A stretch of DNA of 54,527 nucleotides, from assembly GCA_937858995.1 (NCBI GenBank), contig CALLZC010000141.1, forward strand, positions 1 to 54,527, given 5' to 3'. The first letter of the stretch is position 1; each line of letters opens with the position of its first letter. Below the pieces are notes generated by a model. It saw only the letters and a list, made by a program, of their open reading frames with translations, searched no databases and was not told where the DNA came from. Both the position numbers and the translations under genes were made by a program. Shown here one piece after another: positions 28,207-37,512 of this stretch. This stretch comes from an uncultured Nostocoides sp. (GTDB taxonomy: Bacteria > Actinomycetota > Actinomycetes > Actinomycetales > Dermatophilaceae).

Positions 28207-29770
28207 GGCGCGCGTGACCCGGACCGAGGAGCTGCGCGCGCGCCTGCTCGGGGAGCGGCCGACCGACCGGATCGCCGGGTGGGCGGGGCCGCTGCTCTTT
28301 GCCCTCCTCGGCGGCATCCTGCGCTTCTGGGCACTCGATCGACCCCATCAGCTGGTCTTCGACGAGACGTACTACGTCAAGCAGGGTGTCTCGATGCTGG
28401 AGTACGGCGTCGAGATGCGCTGGAGCGGCGAGGGCAAGGTCGTCGATCCGCTCTTCACGCACGGCAATCTCAATGTCTTCCTCACCGACAACGGTGACAT
28501 GGTCGTCCACCCGCCGGTCGGCAAGTGGGTGATCGCCTTCGGGGAGTGGATCTTCGGACCGACGTCCTCGTGGGGGTGGCGGTTCTCGGTGGCGCTGCTG
28601 GGAACGCTGTCGATCCTGATGGTCGGGAGAATCGCGCGACGGCTCTTCGGCTCCACCCTGCTGGGCACGATCGCGGCCTTCCTGACCGCCTTCGAAGGCC
28701 ACCACTTCGTCCACTCCCGCACCGGGCTGCTCGACCTGATCCTGATGTTCTTTGCCCTGGCCGCGTTCGGCGCGCTGCTGATCGATCGGGATCAGATGCG
28801 GGAGCGGCTGGCGGTCCACGCGGGGCGACTCTCACGGCATACCACCCAGAAGTGGGGGCCCGTGCTCGGTGCGCGGCCGTGGCGTTGGGTGGCTGGCCTC
28901 AGCCTCGGTCTGGCGGTCGGGACCAAGTGGTCCGGCGCCTTCTTCCTCGCCGCGTTCGGGCTGATGAGCGTGCTGTGGGATATGGGCGCCTACCGGGCCG
29001 CCGGCATCCGCCATTGGGTCAGCTCGGCGCTCTGGGTCCAGGGGCCCTTGGCGTTTGTGGCCATGGTCGGCACGGCAGCCGTGACCTATCTCGCCTCCTG
29101 GACGGGCTGGTTCCTCTCCGCGCACGGTTACAAACGCGACTGGGGACAGGTCCACCCATCGGCGGACTTCGGCTGGGTGCCGGATTCGCTGCGGTCGCTG
29201 TGGAGCTACCACGAGGAGGCCTACCGCTTCCATCAGGGGCTGACCTCGCCGCATGACTACATGGCCAATCCGTGGAGTTGGATGGTGCAGGCGCGACCCA
29301 CCTCCTTCTTTTACGAATCGCCCAAGCAGGGCGTCGATGGCTGCACGGTCAGTGAGTGCTCCAAAGCGATCACCTCGCTCGGCACCATCTCGATCTGGTG
29401 GCTCGCCACCATCGGCATCTTCTTTTGCCTCTACCACTGGGGGTTCAAGCGCGACTGGCGCGCGGGGGCGCTGCTCTGTGGCCTGGCCGCCGGCTGGTTG
29501 CCCTGGTTCGACCTCCAGCATCGGACGATCTTCCAGTTCTATTCGATCGCCTTCCAGCCGTATGTGGTGCTCATCGCGACCTTCATGCTCGCTTTGATGC
29601 TCGGCCCGCGCGCGGCGCCCTGGCCGCGTCGGCGGCGCGGGCTGCTCGCCGTCGGGGCCTTTTGCCTGCTCACGCTCGCGCTCTTCGCCTTCTATTGGCC
29701 GATCTATACCGCGCAAGTGGTGCCGTATTCGTTCTGGCGGCTGCACATGTGGTTCCCCAGCTGGGTCTAA
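28205..29770 (+). CDS. pmt: Dolichyl-phosphate-mannose-protein mannosyltransferase (GT39)
   Basis: Membrane enzyme that transfers mannose from polyprenyl-phosphomannose to Ser/Thr of secreted proteins. The catalytic Asp-Glu pair is in VFDETYYVKQG (about residues 51-59). Other family stretches are FTAFEGHHFVHSRTGLLDLIL, GLAVGTKWSGAFF and the C-terminal FYWPIYT...FWRLHMWFPSW. About 11 hydrophobic segments; 521 residues, the usual actinobacterial size (M. tuberculosis Rv1002c group). Start ATG 28205, or GTG 28214 if leaderless. Confidence 0.95.
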   Translation: MARVTRTEELRARLLGERPTDRIAGWAGPLLFALLGGILRFWALDRPHQLVFDETYYVKQGVSMLEYGVEMRWSGEGKVVDPLFTHGNLNVFLTDNGDMVVHPPVGKWVIAFGEWIFGPTSSWGWRFSVALLGTLSILMVGRIARRLFGSTLLGTIAAFLTAFEGHHFVHSRTGLLDLILMFFALAAFGALLIDRDQMRERLAVHAGRLSRHTTQKWGPVLGARPWRWVAGLSLGLAVGTKWSGAFFLAAFGLMSVLWDMGAYRAAGIRHWVSSALWVQGPLAFVAMVGTAAVTYLASWTGWFLSAHGYKRDWGQVHPSADFGWVPDSLRSLWSYHEEAYRFHQGLTSPHDYMANPWSWMVQARPTSFFYESPKQGVDGCTVSECSKAITSLGTISIWWLATIGIFFCLYHWGFKRDWRAGALLCGLAAGWLPWFDLQHRTIFQFYSIAFQPYVVLIATFMLALMLGPRAAPWPRRRRGLLAVGAFCLLTLALFAFYWPIYTAQVVPYSFWRLHMWFPSWV

Positions 29771-29837
29771 GCGGCATCACGGCCCACCGCGGGCGTCCAC
29801 GCGCCCGCCCGCAGGCTTGACTGTCGGACCCAGCGCT

Positions 29838-29843
29838 TAGGGT
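29838..29843 (+). promoter_or_regulatory. -10 box for the leaderless RecB-like gene
   Basis: TAGGGT lies exactly 7 bases before the GTG at 29851. TTGACT at 29817-29822 is a possible -35 with a short 15-base spacer. Confidence 0.45.
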
Positions 29844-29850
29844 CGCCGGT

Positions 29851-32800
29851 GTGTTCATCCTTCCCGGAGCGCGCCGCGCCACGATCAGTGCCTCGGACCT
29901 GCGCGCCGCGGCGGCGTGCGAGTGGGCCGTGCTCCGGGAGTTCGACGCCGTCCTGGGCCGCGCGGACCGGCCCCCGGAGGCCGAGGACCCGCTGCTGGCC
30001 CGCACCAGCGCGCTCGGCCTGGCACACGAGCAGAGTGTGCTGCGTGAGCTGAGCCGGGACCACCCGGGCCGGGTCGCGCAGATCGCGCGCCCACCGCATA
30101 CCGCTGCGGGGATCGCCGCGGCGGCCGCGTCAACTGCGGCCGCGCTGGCCGCGGACGTCGACGTCATCTATCAGGCGGCCTTCACCGATGACCGCTTTCT
30201 CGGGTTCGCCGACTTCGTGGTCCGAGACGACGCCAGGCGCTGGCAAGTGTGGGACACCAAGCTGGCCCGGACAGAGTCCGTGGCGAGCCTGCTGCAACTG
30301 GCGCTGTATGCCGAGCGACTGCGCGCCCACGACGTGCCGGTCGCGCCGACGGCCGTGCTGATCCTCGGCAATGGGGACCGCCGCGAGTTCCCGCTCGACG
30401 TCATAGTGCCCGTGGCAGTGGCTCGCCGCGACCGACTCCTCGAACTGCTCGATGGCCACCAGGACGGCGGGATGGCCGCCCAGTGGGGAGCAGCGGGCAG
30501 CCACGCGTGCGGCCGGTGCGCGGCCTGTGACCTCGAGCTGCGGGCCCGCGAGGATGTGCTGTTGGTCGCCGGGGTCCACACCTTCGAGCGCAAGCGCCTG
30601 CTGGCCGACGGCGTGGCGACGATGCGCGAGCTCGCCGAGCGCGCGGCTCCGGTCGCGGACGTCCCGGACGCGCTGCTGGCGCGGCTGCGCGCCCAGGCCC
30701 GCTTGCAGCTCGACCAGGCGCGCACCGGGACCGTCAGCTCGCAGATCATCGACCCTCAGGCACTTGCCGCCCTGCCGACACCGAGCCCGGGGGACATCTT
30801 CTTCGACTTCGAGGGTGATCCCATGTGGCGCGAGCCGGGCTCCCAGCAGTGGGGCCTGGAGTACCTCTTCGGCGTCATCGAGGCGCCGGTCGCGGACCAG
30901 CCACCGCTCTTCCGAGCGTTTTGGGCGCATGATCGGGGCCAGGAGAAGCAGGCCCTCGCCGACTTCCTGGCCTACCTCGCGCAGCGTCGGATCGCCCATC
31001 CCGACCTGCACATCTATCACTACGCGGCCTATGAGAAGGCGGCCTTGCTGCGTCTGGCCGCGCGCCACGGGGTCGGGGAGCAGCAGGTCGATGACCTGCT
31101 GCGTCACGGTGTCCTGGTCGACCTGTATGCGGTGGTACGCGCCAGCGTGCGCGTCTCGCAGGAGTCCTACTCGCTCAAGAAGCTCGAGCCGCTCTATATG
31201 GGCACCCATCTGCGTTCGGGGCCGGTCGCCACTGCCGGGGACTCGGTTGTCGCCTACCACGAGTATGTGCAAGCGCAGCTGAACGGACGCACCCAGGAGG
31301 CGGCGCAGCGGTTGGCGGCCATCCGCTCTTACAACGAATACGACTGCCTCTCCACCCTGCGGCTGCGGGACTGGTTGCTGGACCAGGCGGCGGCGGCCGG
31401 GGTGCCGGCCACCCCTGTCCCGGGCGCCCGCGATCTCAGGCCCACCGCGGCCACGGAGGGGCCCGCCGAGGGAGCGAGTTCACCTGTGTGGCAACGCGCC
31501 GAATCCCTCGAGCGCCGACTACGGGAAGTGCTGGGTGCTCGCCCCGAGATGGAGCACAGCGACGACGAGCAGGCCGTGGCCGTGCTGAGCGCCACCTTGC
31601 AGTATCACCGCCGGGAGCAGAAACCCTTCTGGTGGCAGCACTTTGACCGACTGCGCCACCCCGTGCACGAGTGGGCAGGTCAGGCCGACGTCTTCTCGAT
31701 CACCGCGAGCCACCTCCAGGAGGACTGGGCGACGGCAGGACGGCAACGGTCCCCGCGCCGCCGGTTGGAGCTGACCGGCCGGCAGGGACGCGGCAGCCGA
31801 CAGGTGCGGATCGGTGACACCTTCACCGTGCTCTATGACACGCCGCCGCCTCCCCAACTGTGCCCGGCGAGCGTCGGTGTCCGCGTCGCCGAGACCTCGG
31901 CACGGGTCAGCGATGTGCGACCCGGTCCGGACGGCCAGCAGATCTGGATCGTCGAGGAGGCGCTGCCGGGACGCTTCGAACCCTTCGCCGCGACGCCCCT
32001 TGCTCTGGTGCCGGGACCACCGCCGGGAAGCCGGCATCTCGACAATGCCACGGCCGAGGTGGCCGAATCGGTGCTCGCCGCGTGGCCGCAGTTGCCCGAG
32101 TCGGCCGGCCTCGACCTGCTCCGGCGCCGGCCCCCTCGGCTGCTGGGCGGCGTCTCGCTGCCGTCACTCGACGGTTCCCCAAACCAATTCGTCACCGCCG
32201 TCAGGGCCGCCACCCGGCTGCTGGATCGCTCCTATCTCGCCGTTCAGGGCCCGCCGGGCACTGGCAAGACCTATGTCGCTGCCCAGGTCATCGCCGACCT
32301 GGTCGGCGCCCACGGGTGGAAGATCGGAGTGGTGGCGCAGTCGCACGCCGCGGTCGAAAATGTCCTCGACGCGGTGGTGCGTGCCGGGCTACCGGGTGAC
32401 CGCGTGGGCAAGCACGCGCCCGGACGCACCGATGCGCCGTGGCGGCACTTGGCGCACCGCGACAAGGATCTCGCCGGGTTCGCGGCGGAGCACGCGGACG
32501 CGGGCTACCTGCTGGGCGGCACGGCATACGACTTCACCCATCCCAAGCGGTGCGCGCGCGGCCAGCTCGACCTGCTCGTCATCGAGGAGGCCGGCCAGTA
32601 CTCACTCGCCAACACCGTGGCGGTTTCGGTGGCCGCGCAGCGCTTGCTGCTGCTCGGCGACCCGCAGCAACTGGGTGAAGTGAGCAAGGGCGTGCATCCC
32701 GAGCCCGCCGGACGCAGCGGGCTCGGCTGGCTGATCGGCGAGCAGGAAACCCTCGACCCGGCCTATGGCTACTTCCTGGCCACGACCTATCGCATGCACC

Positions 32801-33393
32801 CGCGGCTCGCGGAGCGCATTTCCCGGCTGGCGTATGGCGGGTGCCTCGCGGCCCATGAGGGCGCGGGATCCGCGCGTTCGCTGGCCGGGATCGAGCCGGG
32901 GGTCCACGTGCTTCCCGTCCCGCACCGCGATAACACCGTCGAATCCGCCGAAGAGGCGCACGCCATCGCCGCCCGCATCCACGACCTGCTGGGAACGCAG
33001 TGGTGCGACCCCGACGAACCCGGCGGTCCGCGCGCGTTGCGGCAGAGCGACATCCGCGTTGTCGCGCCGTACAACGCGCAGGTCGACCGATTGCGCGAGA
33101 CCCTGGACGCAGCCGGTCTGCGCGAAGTGCCCGTCGGCACGGTCGATCGGTTCCAGGGCCAGGAGGCGGTGATCGTCTTCGTCTCGATGGCCGCGTCGGC
33201 CCGCTCGGACGTCTCGCGAGGCTTGGGCTTCTTGTTGAACCGGAATCGGCTCAACGTCGCGCTGTCGCGCGGCAAATGGGCGGCGTATGTCGTGCACTCC
33301 CCCGAACTGACCGACTTCACCCCCGCCTCCCCACGCGAGTTGCTGCTGTTGGGCGCCTTCCTGCAGCTCACCGCTGCGGAGTCGACGGCTTGA
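29851..33393 (+). CDS. TM0106-type RecB-like nuclease fused to a superfamily 1 helicase
   Basis: A 1180-residue multidomain DNA-processing protein. Residues 1-300: RecB-like nuclease with the D-x-K core in VWDTKLAR (about 131-138) and a Cys cluster HACGRCAAC (about 218-226), as in Cas4/AddB-type nucleases. About 310-510: RNase H-like exonuclease region beginning DIFFDFEGDP and ending YNEYDCLST. About 560-1180: SF1 (Dna2/Upf1-like) helicase with Walker A GPPGTGKT (about 800), LLVIEEAGQ, GDPQQL, TYRMHP, VDRFQGQEA and NRLNVALSRGK. GTG start with leaderless spacing. Roles in repair or defence are possible; it stands alone, without other defence genes. Confidence 0.9.
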   Translation: MFILPGARRATISASDLRAAAACEWAVLREFDAVLGRADRPPEAEDPLLARTSALGLAHEQSVLRELSRDHPGRVAQIARPPHTAAGIAAAAASTAAALAADVDVIYQAAFTDDRFLGFADFVVRDDARRWQVWDTKLARTESVASLLQLALYAERLRAHDVPVAPTAVLILGNGDRREFPLDVIVPVAVARRDRLLELLDGHQDGGMAAQWGAAGSHACGRCAACDLELRAREDVLLVAGVHTFERKRLLADGVATMRELAERAAPVADVPDALLARLRAQARLQLDQARTGTVSSQIIDPQALAALPTPSPGDIFFDFEGDPMWREPGSQQWGLEYLFGVIEAPVADQPPLFRAFWAHDRGQEKQALADFLAYLAQRRIAHPDLHIYHYAAYEKAALLRLAARHGVGEQQVDDLLRHGVLVDLYAVVRASVRVSQESYSLKKLEPLYMGTHLRSGPVATAGDSVVAYHEYVQAQLNGRTQEAAQRLAAIRSYNEYDCLSTLRLRDWLLDQAAAAGVPATPVPGARDLRPTAATEGPAEGASSPVWQRAESLERRLREVLGARPEMEHSDDEQAVAVLSATLQYHRREQKPFWWQHFDRLRHPVHEWAGQADVFSITASHLQEDWATAGRQRSPRRRLELTGRQGRGSRQVRIGDTFTVLYDTPPPPQLCPASVGVRVAETSARVSDVRPGPDGQQIWIVEEALPGRFEPFAATPLALVPGPPPGSRHLDNATAEVAESVLAAWPQLPESAGLDLLRRRPPRLLGGVSLPSLDGSPNQFVTAVRAATRLLDRSYLAVQGPPGTGKTYVAAQVIADLVGAHGWKIGVVAQSHAAVENVLDAVVRAGLPGDRVGKHAPGRTDAPWRHLAHRDKDLAGFAAEHADAGYLLGGTAYDFTHPKRCARGQLDLLVIEEAGQYSLANTVAVSVAAQRLLLLGDPQQLGEVSKGVHPEPAGRSGLGWLIGEQETLDPAYGYFLATTYRMHPRLAERISRLAYGGCLAAHEGAGSARSLAGIEPGVHVLPVPHRDNTVESAEEAHAIAARIHDLLGTQWCDPDEPGGPRALRQSDIRVVAPYNAQVDRLRETLDAAGLREVPVGTVDRFQGQEAVIVFVSMAASARSDVSRGLGFLLNRNRLNVALSRGKWAAYVVHSPELTDFTPASPRELLLLGAFLQLTAAESTA

Positions 33394-33445
33394 CGCCGCC
33401 TCCAGCAGGCGCCCCGAGCGCGTACCGGTAGCGGGAGGCGCCCGG

Positions 33446-34630
33446 GTGGAGTACCAATGGAAGATGCGACGTCATCCCTGGGTAGCTGGTGCCATCGCCC
33501 TGGTCATCGCCTGGTCGGCCGGGACGGCCGCGGCGGCACCGGCCGCCGCTGCCGCTGCAGCACCTGCTCCGCCGCCGGTGCGGGTGCGAGTGATCACCGG
33601 TGGGCTGACGATCCCGTGGGATATCGCCTTTATGTCCCCCACGCGTTACCTGATCACCGAGCGCTCGGGCGCGTTGCGGGTGGGGAGCACCTCCGGTGGG
33701 GCATCCCGGGTGGTCAGCGCCGACTTCAGCGACCTCTTCGTGGTCGCGGAGTCGGGACTGCTCGGCTTGGCCCTGCACCCACAGTTCGCCACCAACCGGC
33801 TCTTCTACACCTGCCAGTCCCATGCCCCGGCCATGGACAACCGGGTCGTGCGGTGGCGTTTGTCGGTCGACGGATCCGCGGCCGTGCGGGTCGGGGCGCA
33901 GGTGCTGACCGGCATACCGCTGGGGCCCATTCACAACGGCTGCCGGCTGCTCTTCGGCCCGGACGCAAAGCTGTGGGTCACGACCGGCGACGCGGGGGTG
34001 GGCACGAGTCCACAGGACCTGGAGAGCCTGGGCGGGAAGGTGTTGCGGATCAACGCGGACGGCAGCGCGCCCGCCGACAACCCGTGGGCCGCCAGCCCGG
34101 GCGACGCCCGGTTTGTGTGGAACATCGGGCACCGCAACGTCCAGGGCCTGGCGCGGCGCCCCGGGACCAGCCAGTTGTGGACCTCGGAGCACGGGCCGGA
34201 CCGCGATGACGAGGTCAACCTGGTGCGCAAGGGTCGCAACTACGGGTGGGACCCGATCTTCGGCGACGGAAGTCCGGGATACAACCAGCGGGTCCCGATG
34301 ACCGATCTGGTGAAGTTCCCCGATGCGGTGCGCGCCGCGTGGACCTCGGGGATTCCGACGATCGCGACGGCCGGCATCAGCTTCGTCACCGGCGCCCGGT
34401 GGGGCTCCTATGACGGCGCGCTGCTCGTGGCGCAGCTCAAGGGTGCCGGAGTGATGGTGCTGACGCTGAGTCCCGCCGGTGCCGTGACCTCGCGCCGCGA
34501 GTTCCCGGCACTGAACGACCGCTTTGGCCGGTTGCGCACGGTCCGCCAGGGGCCGGACGGCGCGCTGTACGTCCTGACCGCCAACGGGGCGGGGACCGAC
34601 ACGATCCTGCGGGTCGCTCCCACCGGCTGA
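33446..34630 (+). CDS. Secreted PQQ-dependent sugar dehydrogenase (glucose/sorbosone type)
   Basis: Exported six-bladed beta-propeller oxidoreductase. N-terminal signal (basic MRRHPWV, hydrophobic core, AAAAPA-type cleavage site near residue 35). Family stretches: LTIPWDIAF, ESGLLGLALHPQF, HNGCRLLFGPDAKLWVTTGD, GHRNVQGLA, SEHGPDRDDEVN and NYGWDP. The GTG at 33446 has GGGAGG seven bases upstream; ATG 33464 is a weaker alternative. 394 residues. Quinone, calcium binding and the actual sugar are inferred from the family. Confidence 0.9.
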   Translation: MEYQWKMRRHPWVAGAIALVIAWSAGTAAAAPAAAAAAAPAPPPVRVRVITGGLTIPWDIAFMSPTRYLITERSGALRVGSTSGGASRVVSADFSDLFVVAESGLLGLALHPQFATNRLFYTCQSHAPAMDNRVVRWRLSVDGSAAVRVGAQVLTGIPLGPIHNGCRLLFGPDAKLWVTTGDAGVGTSPQDLESLGGKVLRINADGSAPADNPWAASPGDARFVWNIGHRNVQGLARRPGTSQLWTSEHGPDRDDEVNLVRKGRNYGWDPIFGDGSPGYNQRVPMTDLVKFPDAVRAAWTSGIPTIATAGISFVTGARWGSYDGALLVAQLKGAGVMVLTLSPAGAVTSRREFPALNDRFGRLRTVRQGPDGALYVLTANGAGTDTILRVAPTG

Positions 34631-34664
34631 GCAACCACCCGGTTCCAGGCATGGGGCCGGGCAC

Positions 34665-34670
34665 TAGGGT
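34665..34670 (+). promoter_or_regulatory. -10 box upstream of the 15-codon ORF
   Basis: TAGGGT lies 6 bases before the ATG at 34677, the same arrangement as at MTA phosphorylase and rsmA in this window. It places the transcript start at or next to the small ORF. Confidence 0.5.
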
Positions 34671-34676
34671 GCGGGC

Positions 34677-34724
34677 ATGATCGCCGCGCTGGCCGCGGAC
34701 CGGACTGCGCCGGTCGGGCCCTGA
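34677..34724 (+). CDS. Leaderless 15-residue ORF coupled to the serine hydrolase
   Basis: Encodes MIAALAADRTAPVGP and stops at TGA, whose final A is the first base of the serine hydrolase ATG (TGATG). The TAGGGT box six bases upstream suggests ribosomes load here directly. No SD is seen for the hydrolase ATG, so it may depend on termination-reinitiation from this ORF. Alternatively it is the real 5' end of a longer hydrolase gene that has suffered a frameshift. Confidence 0.45.
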   Translation: MIAALAADRTAPVGP

Positions 34725-35827
34725 TGGAGCCCTACGGCCGACGCGCCGTTGTGGCTCCGGGAACACCGGGCCGGGCCTGGGTGGACCAGCCCCTGGACCT
34801 GCGCGACCTGCCCGTGGGCACGACCTCTTTGGGTTCGGCGCTGGTCGAGACCCATACCGACGCCTTCCTCGTCGTTCACGAGGGTCAGCTGATCATGCAG
34901 TGGTATGCCGCGCCGGACCGGGCCGCGCTCCCGCAGGCCCTGATGTCAATCACCAAGTCGTTCGTCGGCGCGCTCGCCGGGATACTGATGCACCAGGGGC
35001 GGCTCGATCCCGACGCGCTCGCCACGGCCTATGTGCCGGAGCTGGAGCGCGGCGGATACGCGCCGGCAACCGTGCGCGACCTGCTCGACATGCGCACCGG
35101 GGACGACTACCGCGAGACCTATGGCGATCCGCAGGCCGAGGTCGAACTGCTCGGTCGAGCGTTGTCCGACCCGCCGAGCGCCCCCGATCTGCGCACCCAG
35201 ATGGCCACGATGGCACGGCCGGCGCGGCACGCTGGTCCGTTCAGCTACCGCTCCTTCGACACTCTCGCATTGGGCTGGGTGCTCGAACGTGCAGGCGGGG
35301 CATCGATGCCACAGTTGCTGGCGCAGCACCTCTTGCATCCGCTCGGCATCGAGCAGCCCGGAAGTCTCGGAGTGGACCAGAGCGGCTGGGGCAACCACGC
35401 CGGCGGGCTGGCACTCACCGCCCGCGACCTGGCCCGGTTTGCCCAGATGCTGCTAGACGGCGGCTCGGTCGGGTCGCGGGACGTCATACCCGCCGCCTTC
35501 ATCCGCGATACCCGCCACGGAGACGCGACCTCGCAGGCCGCCTTCCAGGCCAGTGCCGGGGCAGCCCAGGGGGCTACGAGTGCACCCCGGGGCATCTATC
35601 GCAACCAGTTCTGGGTGCCGGAGCAGGGGGCTCGACGCCTGCTGGGGCTGGGGATCTACGGGCAACTCCTGCTCGCCGACGCGGATGCCGCGGTGGCCGT
35701 CGTCAAGCTCTCCAGCTGGCCCGGGCCGCAGGACCCCGAGCGTTTCTCGCTCGGTATGGCGTGCGCGCAGGCCGTCGCCGAACACCTGGGGGGTAGCCCT
35801 CGGCCCATCCGTTCCACGATGATCTAG
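34724..35827 (+). CDS. Serine hydrolase, NylB/class C beta-lactamase fold
   Basis: A 367-residue penicillin-recognising-fold amidohydrolase. Nucleophile motif S-x-x-K at S75-ITK (ALMSITKSFVG); the Tyr motif is FSYRSFDTLALGWVLE; the C-terminal GIYGQLLL replaces the KTG-type motif, as in 6-aminohexanoate-dimer hydrolase-like proteins. No signal peptide is seen, so it is probably cytoplasmic. 47 bases before an ATP-grasp gene on the same strand; a second member of the family lies convergent on the other side. Likely hydrolyses an amide or ester; not evidently a resistance beta-lactamase. Confidence 0.85.
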   Translation: MEPYGRRAVVAPGTPGRAWVDQPLDLRDLPVGTTSLGSALVETHTDAFLVVHEGQLIMQWYAAPDRAALPQALMSITKSFVGALAGILMHQGRLDPDALATAYVPELERGGYAPATVRDLLDMRTGDDYRETYGDPQAEVELLGRALSDPPSAPDLRTQMATMARPARHAGPFSYRSFDTLALGWVLERAGGASMPQLLAQHLLHPLGIEQPGSLGVDQSGWGNHAGGLALTARDLARFAQMLLDGGSVGSRDVIPAAFIRDTRHGDATSQAAFQASAGAAQGATSAPRGIYRNQFWVPEQGARRLLGLGIYGQLLLADADAAVAVVKLSSWPGPQDPERFSLGMACAQAVAEHLGGSPRPIRSTMI

Positions 35828-35874
35828 CCGCGCCCACCGTTGACCGCACTGGCCCCGACCGAGAGGATTCCCCG

Positions 35875-37458
35875 ATGACCGATCTCCCCCGCAGTGCCGT
35901 CACTCAATTCGCCGAGGTCATCGAGGTCCCGGATGTCGACGTGCGGCTCCCGGAGGAGCGCGACGAAGAGCGCGCGGTGGCCGCTCTGGTGGCCAAGCAC
36001 GCCAACCGACGGCTGCGCAATATCTCGGAGGTGCGCGCCTTCTTTCGCACCAACCAGACGCCCATCTTCTTCGTCGGCCCGACGGCATTCAACCTGCTGG
36101 GTGTCGACCGGTGGGTGCGCAACTTCTCGTTCATTTCCTACTACGACTCGTGGGACGGCTACCACCCGCGGGTCTTCAGCCCGCCGGAGATCGAGCACCC
36201 GGAGTTCCTCAGCGGCGAGGACATCAACAACTACCTGCTGACGCACCCGGCCGTTCGCGAGCACATCGACGCCCACGCCCGCCGGACCGGCAACCGGCCC
36301 AAGATCGCCATGGTCTTTTTCGACGAGGAGACCGAGCGCATCTGCCGGGAGCAGGGCTACGACCTGATCCTGCCGTCATACCAACTGCGCAACCACCTCG
36401 ACTCCAAGATCACCACGACCCGCCTCGGGAACGAGGCGGGGGCCCCGTCGGTCCCCAATGTGCTGACGACCCTCACGGACTACGAGGACCTGCAGCGGCA
36501 GAGCGCCCAAGCCGGCCTCGGCGACGACCTGGTGTTGCAGACGCCTTATGGCGACTCCGGCAAGACCACCTTCTTCGTTGCCTCGCGGGAGGACTGGAAC
36601 AAGTGCGCGGCCGATGTGGTCGGCGAGCAAGTCAAAGTGATGAAGCGCATCCGCAACCGGGCGGTTGCGGTCGAGGCGGTCAACACGCGGCATGGCACGG
36701 TGGTCGGCCCGTTCATGACCGACTTGACCGGCTACCCGGAGCTGACGCCCTATCGCGGCGGCTGGTGCGGCAACGACCTCTACCCGGAGGCGCTCACGGA
36801 CGACCAACGCGCCCGGGCCATCGAGCATGTCTCACGGCTCGGTGACCGCCTCCGGCAGGAGGGTTATCGAGGCTTCTTCGAGATCGACGTGCTCGTCGAC
36901 CTCGACACCGACGAGGTCTACCTCGGCGAGCTCAACCCACGCATCTCGGGCGCCAGCTCGATGACGCATGTCACGGCGGGGGCGTATGCCGACCTGCCGC
37001 TCTTCCTGTTGCACCTGCTGGAGTTCCTTGGCGTGGACTACGACCTCGACGTGGCCGAGATGAACGAGCGCTGGCGCGAGTTGGCGGCCGTAGATGTCTG
37101 GAGCCAGCTCATCATGAAGACCTCTCAGAGCCAGATCCGGCACATCGATGCCGCACCCGCGACGGGCATCTACCGACTCACCGAGGATGGGCAGCTCGAA
37201 TACATCCGCAACACCTTGGACTGGCATTACCTCGAGGACCCGGCCGAGGCCTTCTTCCTGCGGGTGTATGGGTCGGGCGGGTACCTCTTCAAGGGAGCCG
37301 ACCTGGGCATTCTGGTCACCAAGTCGCGGATGCAGACCGAGGGCGGTGAACTCACCACGCGCTGCCGCCAGTTCATCGAGGGCATTCACGAGGGGTATGA
37401 GGCCACGCCGATCGACGCCGCCGTCCAGCCCTCGAACCTGCTGGCCTTCCTGAAGTAG
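35875..37458 (+). CDS. Stand-alone ATP-grasp (biotin carboxylase-like) ligase
   Basis: A 527-residue protein. After an unfamiliar N-terminal domain of about 160 residues (PIFFVGPTAFNLLG, SFISYYDSWDGYHPRVF), an ATP-grasp fold follows: loop YGDSGKTTF (about residue 226), VMKRIRNRAVAVEAV, and the metal/ATP site GFFEIDVLVD with GELNPRISGASS (about 347-361). A C-terminal domain of about 140 residues is unassigned. No biotin carrier or carboxyltransferase gene is nearby, so carboxylase activity is doubtful; carboxylate-amine ligation is a better guess. AGAGGATTCCCC upstream of the ATG may be its SD. It sits between two serine hydrolases. Confidence 0.8.
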   Translation: MTDLPRSAVTQFAEVIEVPDVDVRLPEERDEERAVAALVAKHANRRLRNISEVRAFFRTNQTPIFFVGPTAFNLLGVDRWVRNFSFISYYDSWDGYHPRVFSPPEIEHPEFLSGEDINNYLLTHPAVREHIDAHARRTGNRPKIAMVFFDEETERICREQGYDLILPSYQLRNHLDSKITTTRLGNEAGAPSVPNVLTTLTDYEDLQRQSAQAGLGDDLVLQTPYGDSGKTTFFVASREDWNKCAADVVGEQVKVMKRIRNRAVAVEAVNTRHGTVVGPFMTDLTGYPELTPYRGGWCGNDLYPEALTDDQRARAIEHVSRLGDRLRQEGYRGFFEIDVLVDLDTDEVYLGELNPRISGASSMTHVTAGAYADLPLFLLHLLEFLGVDYDLDVAEMNERWRELAAVDVWSQLIMKTSQSQIRHIDAAPATGIYRLTEDGQLEYIRNTLDWHYLEDPAEAFFLRVYGSGGYLFKGADLGILVTKSRMQTEGGELTTRCRQFIEGIHEGYEATPIDAAVQPSNLLAFLK

Positions 37459-37512
37459 GCCGTCCCGCGGCCGGCCTGTCAGGAAGCAGCCACCGGGCCG
37501 GCGAGGGTCGCG

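Noticed and set aside
35875-37458. Acetyl/propionyl-CoA carboxylase subunit
   Set aside because: Biotin carboxylase-like fold only; no biotin carrier MKM motif and no carboxyltransferase genes nearby.
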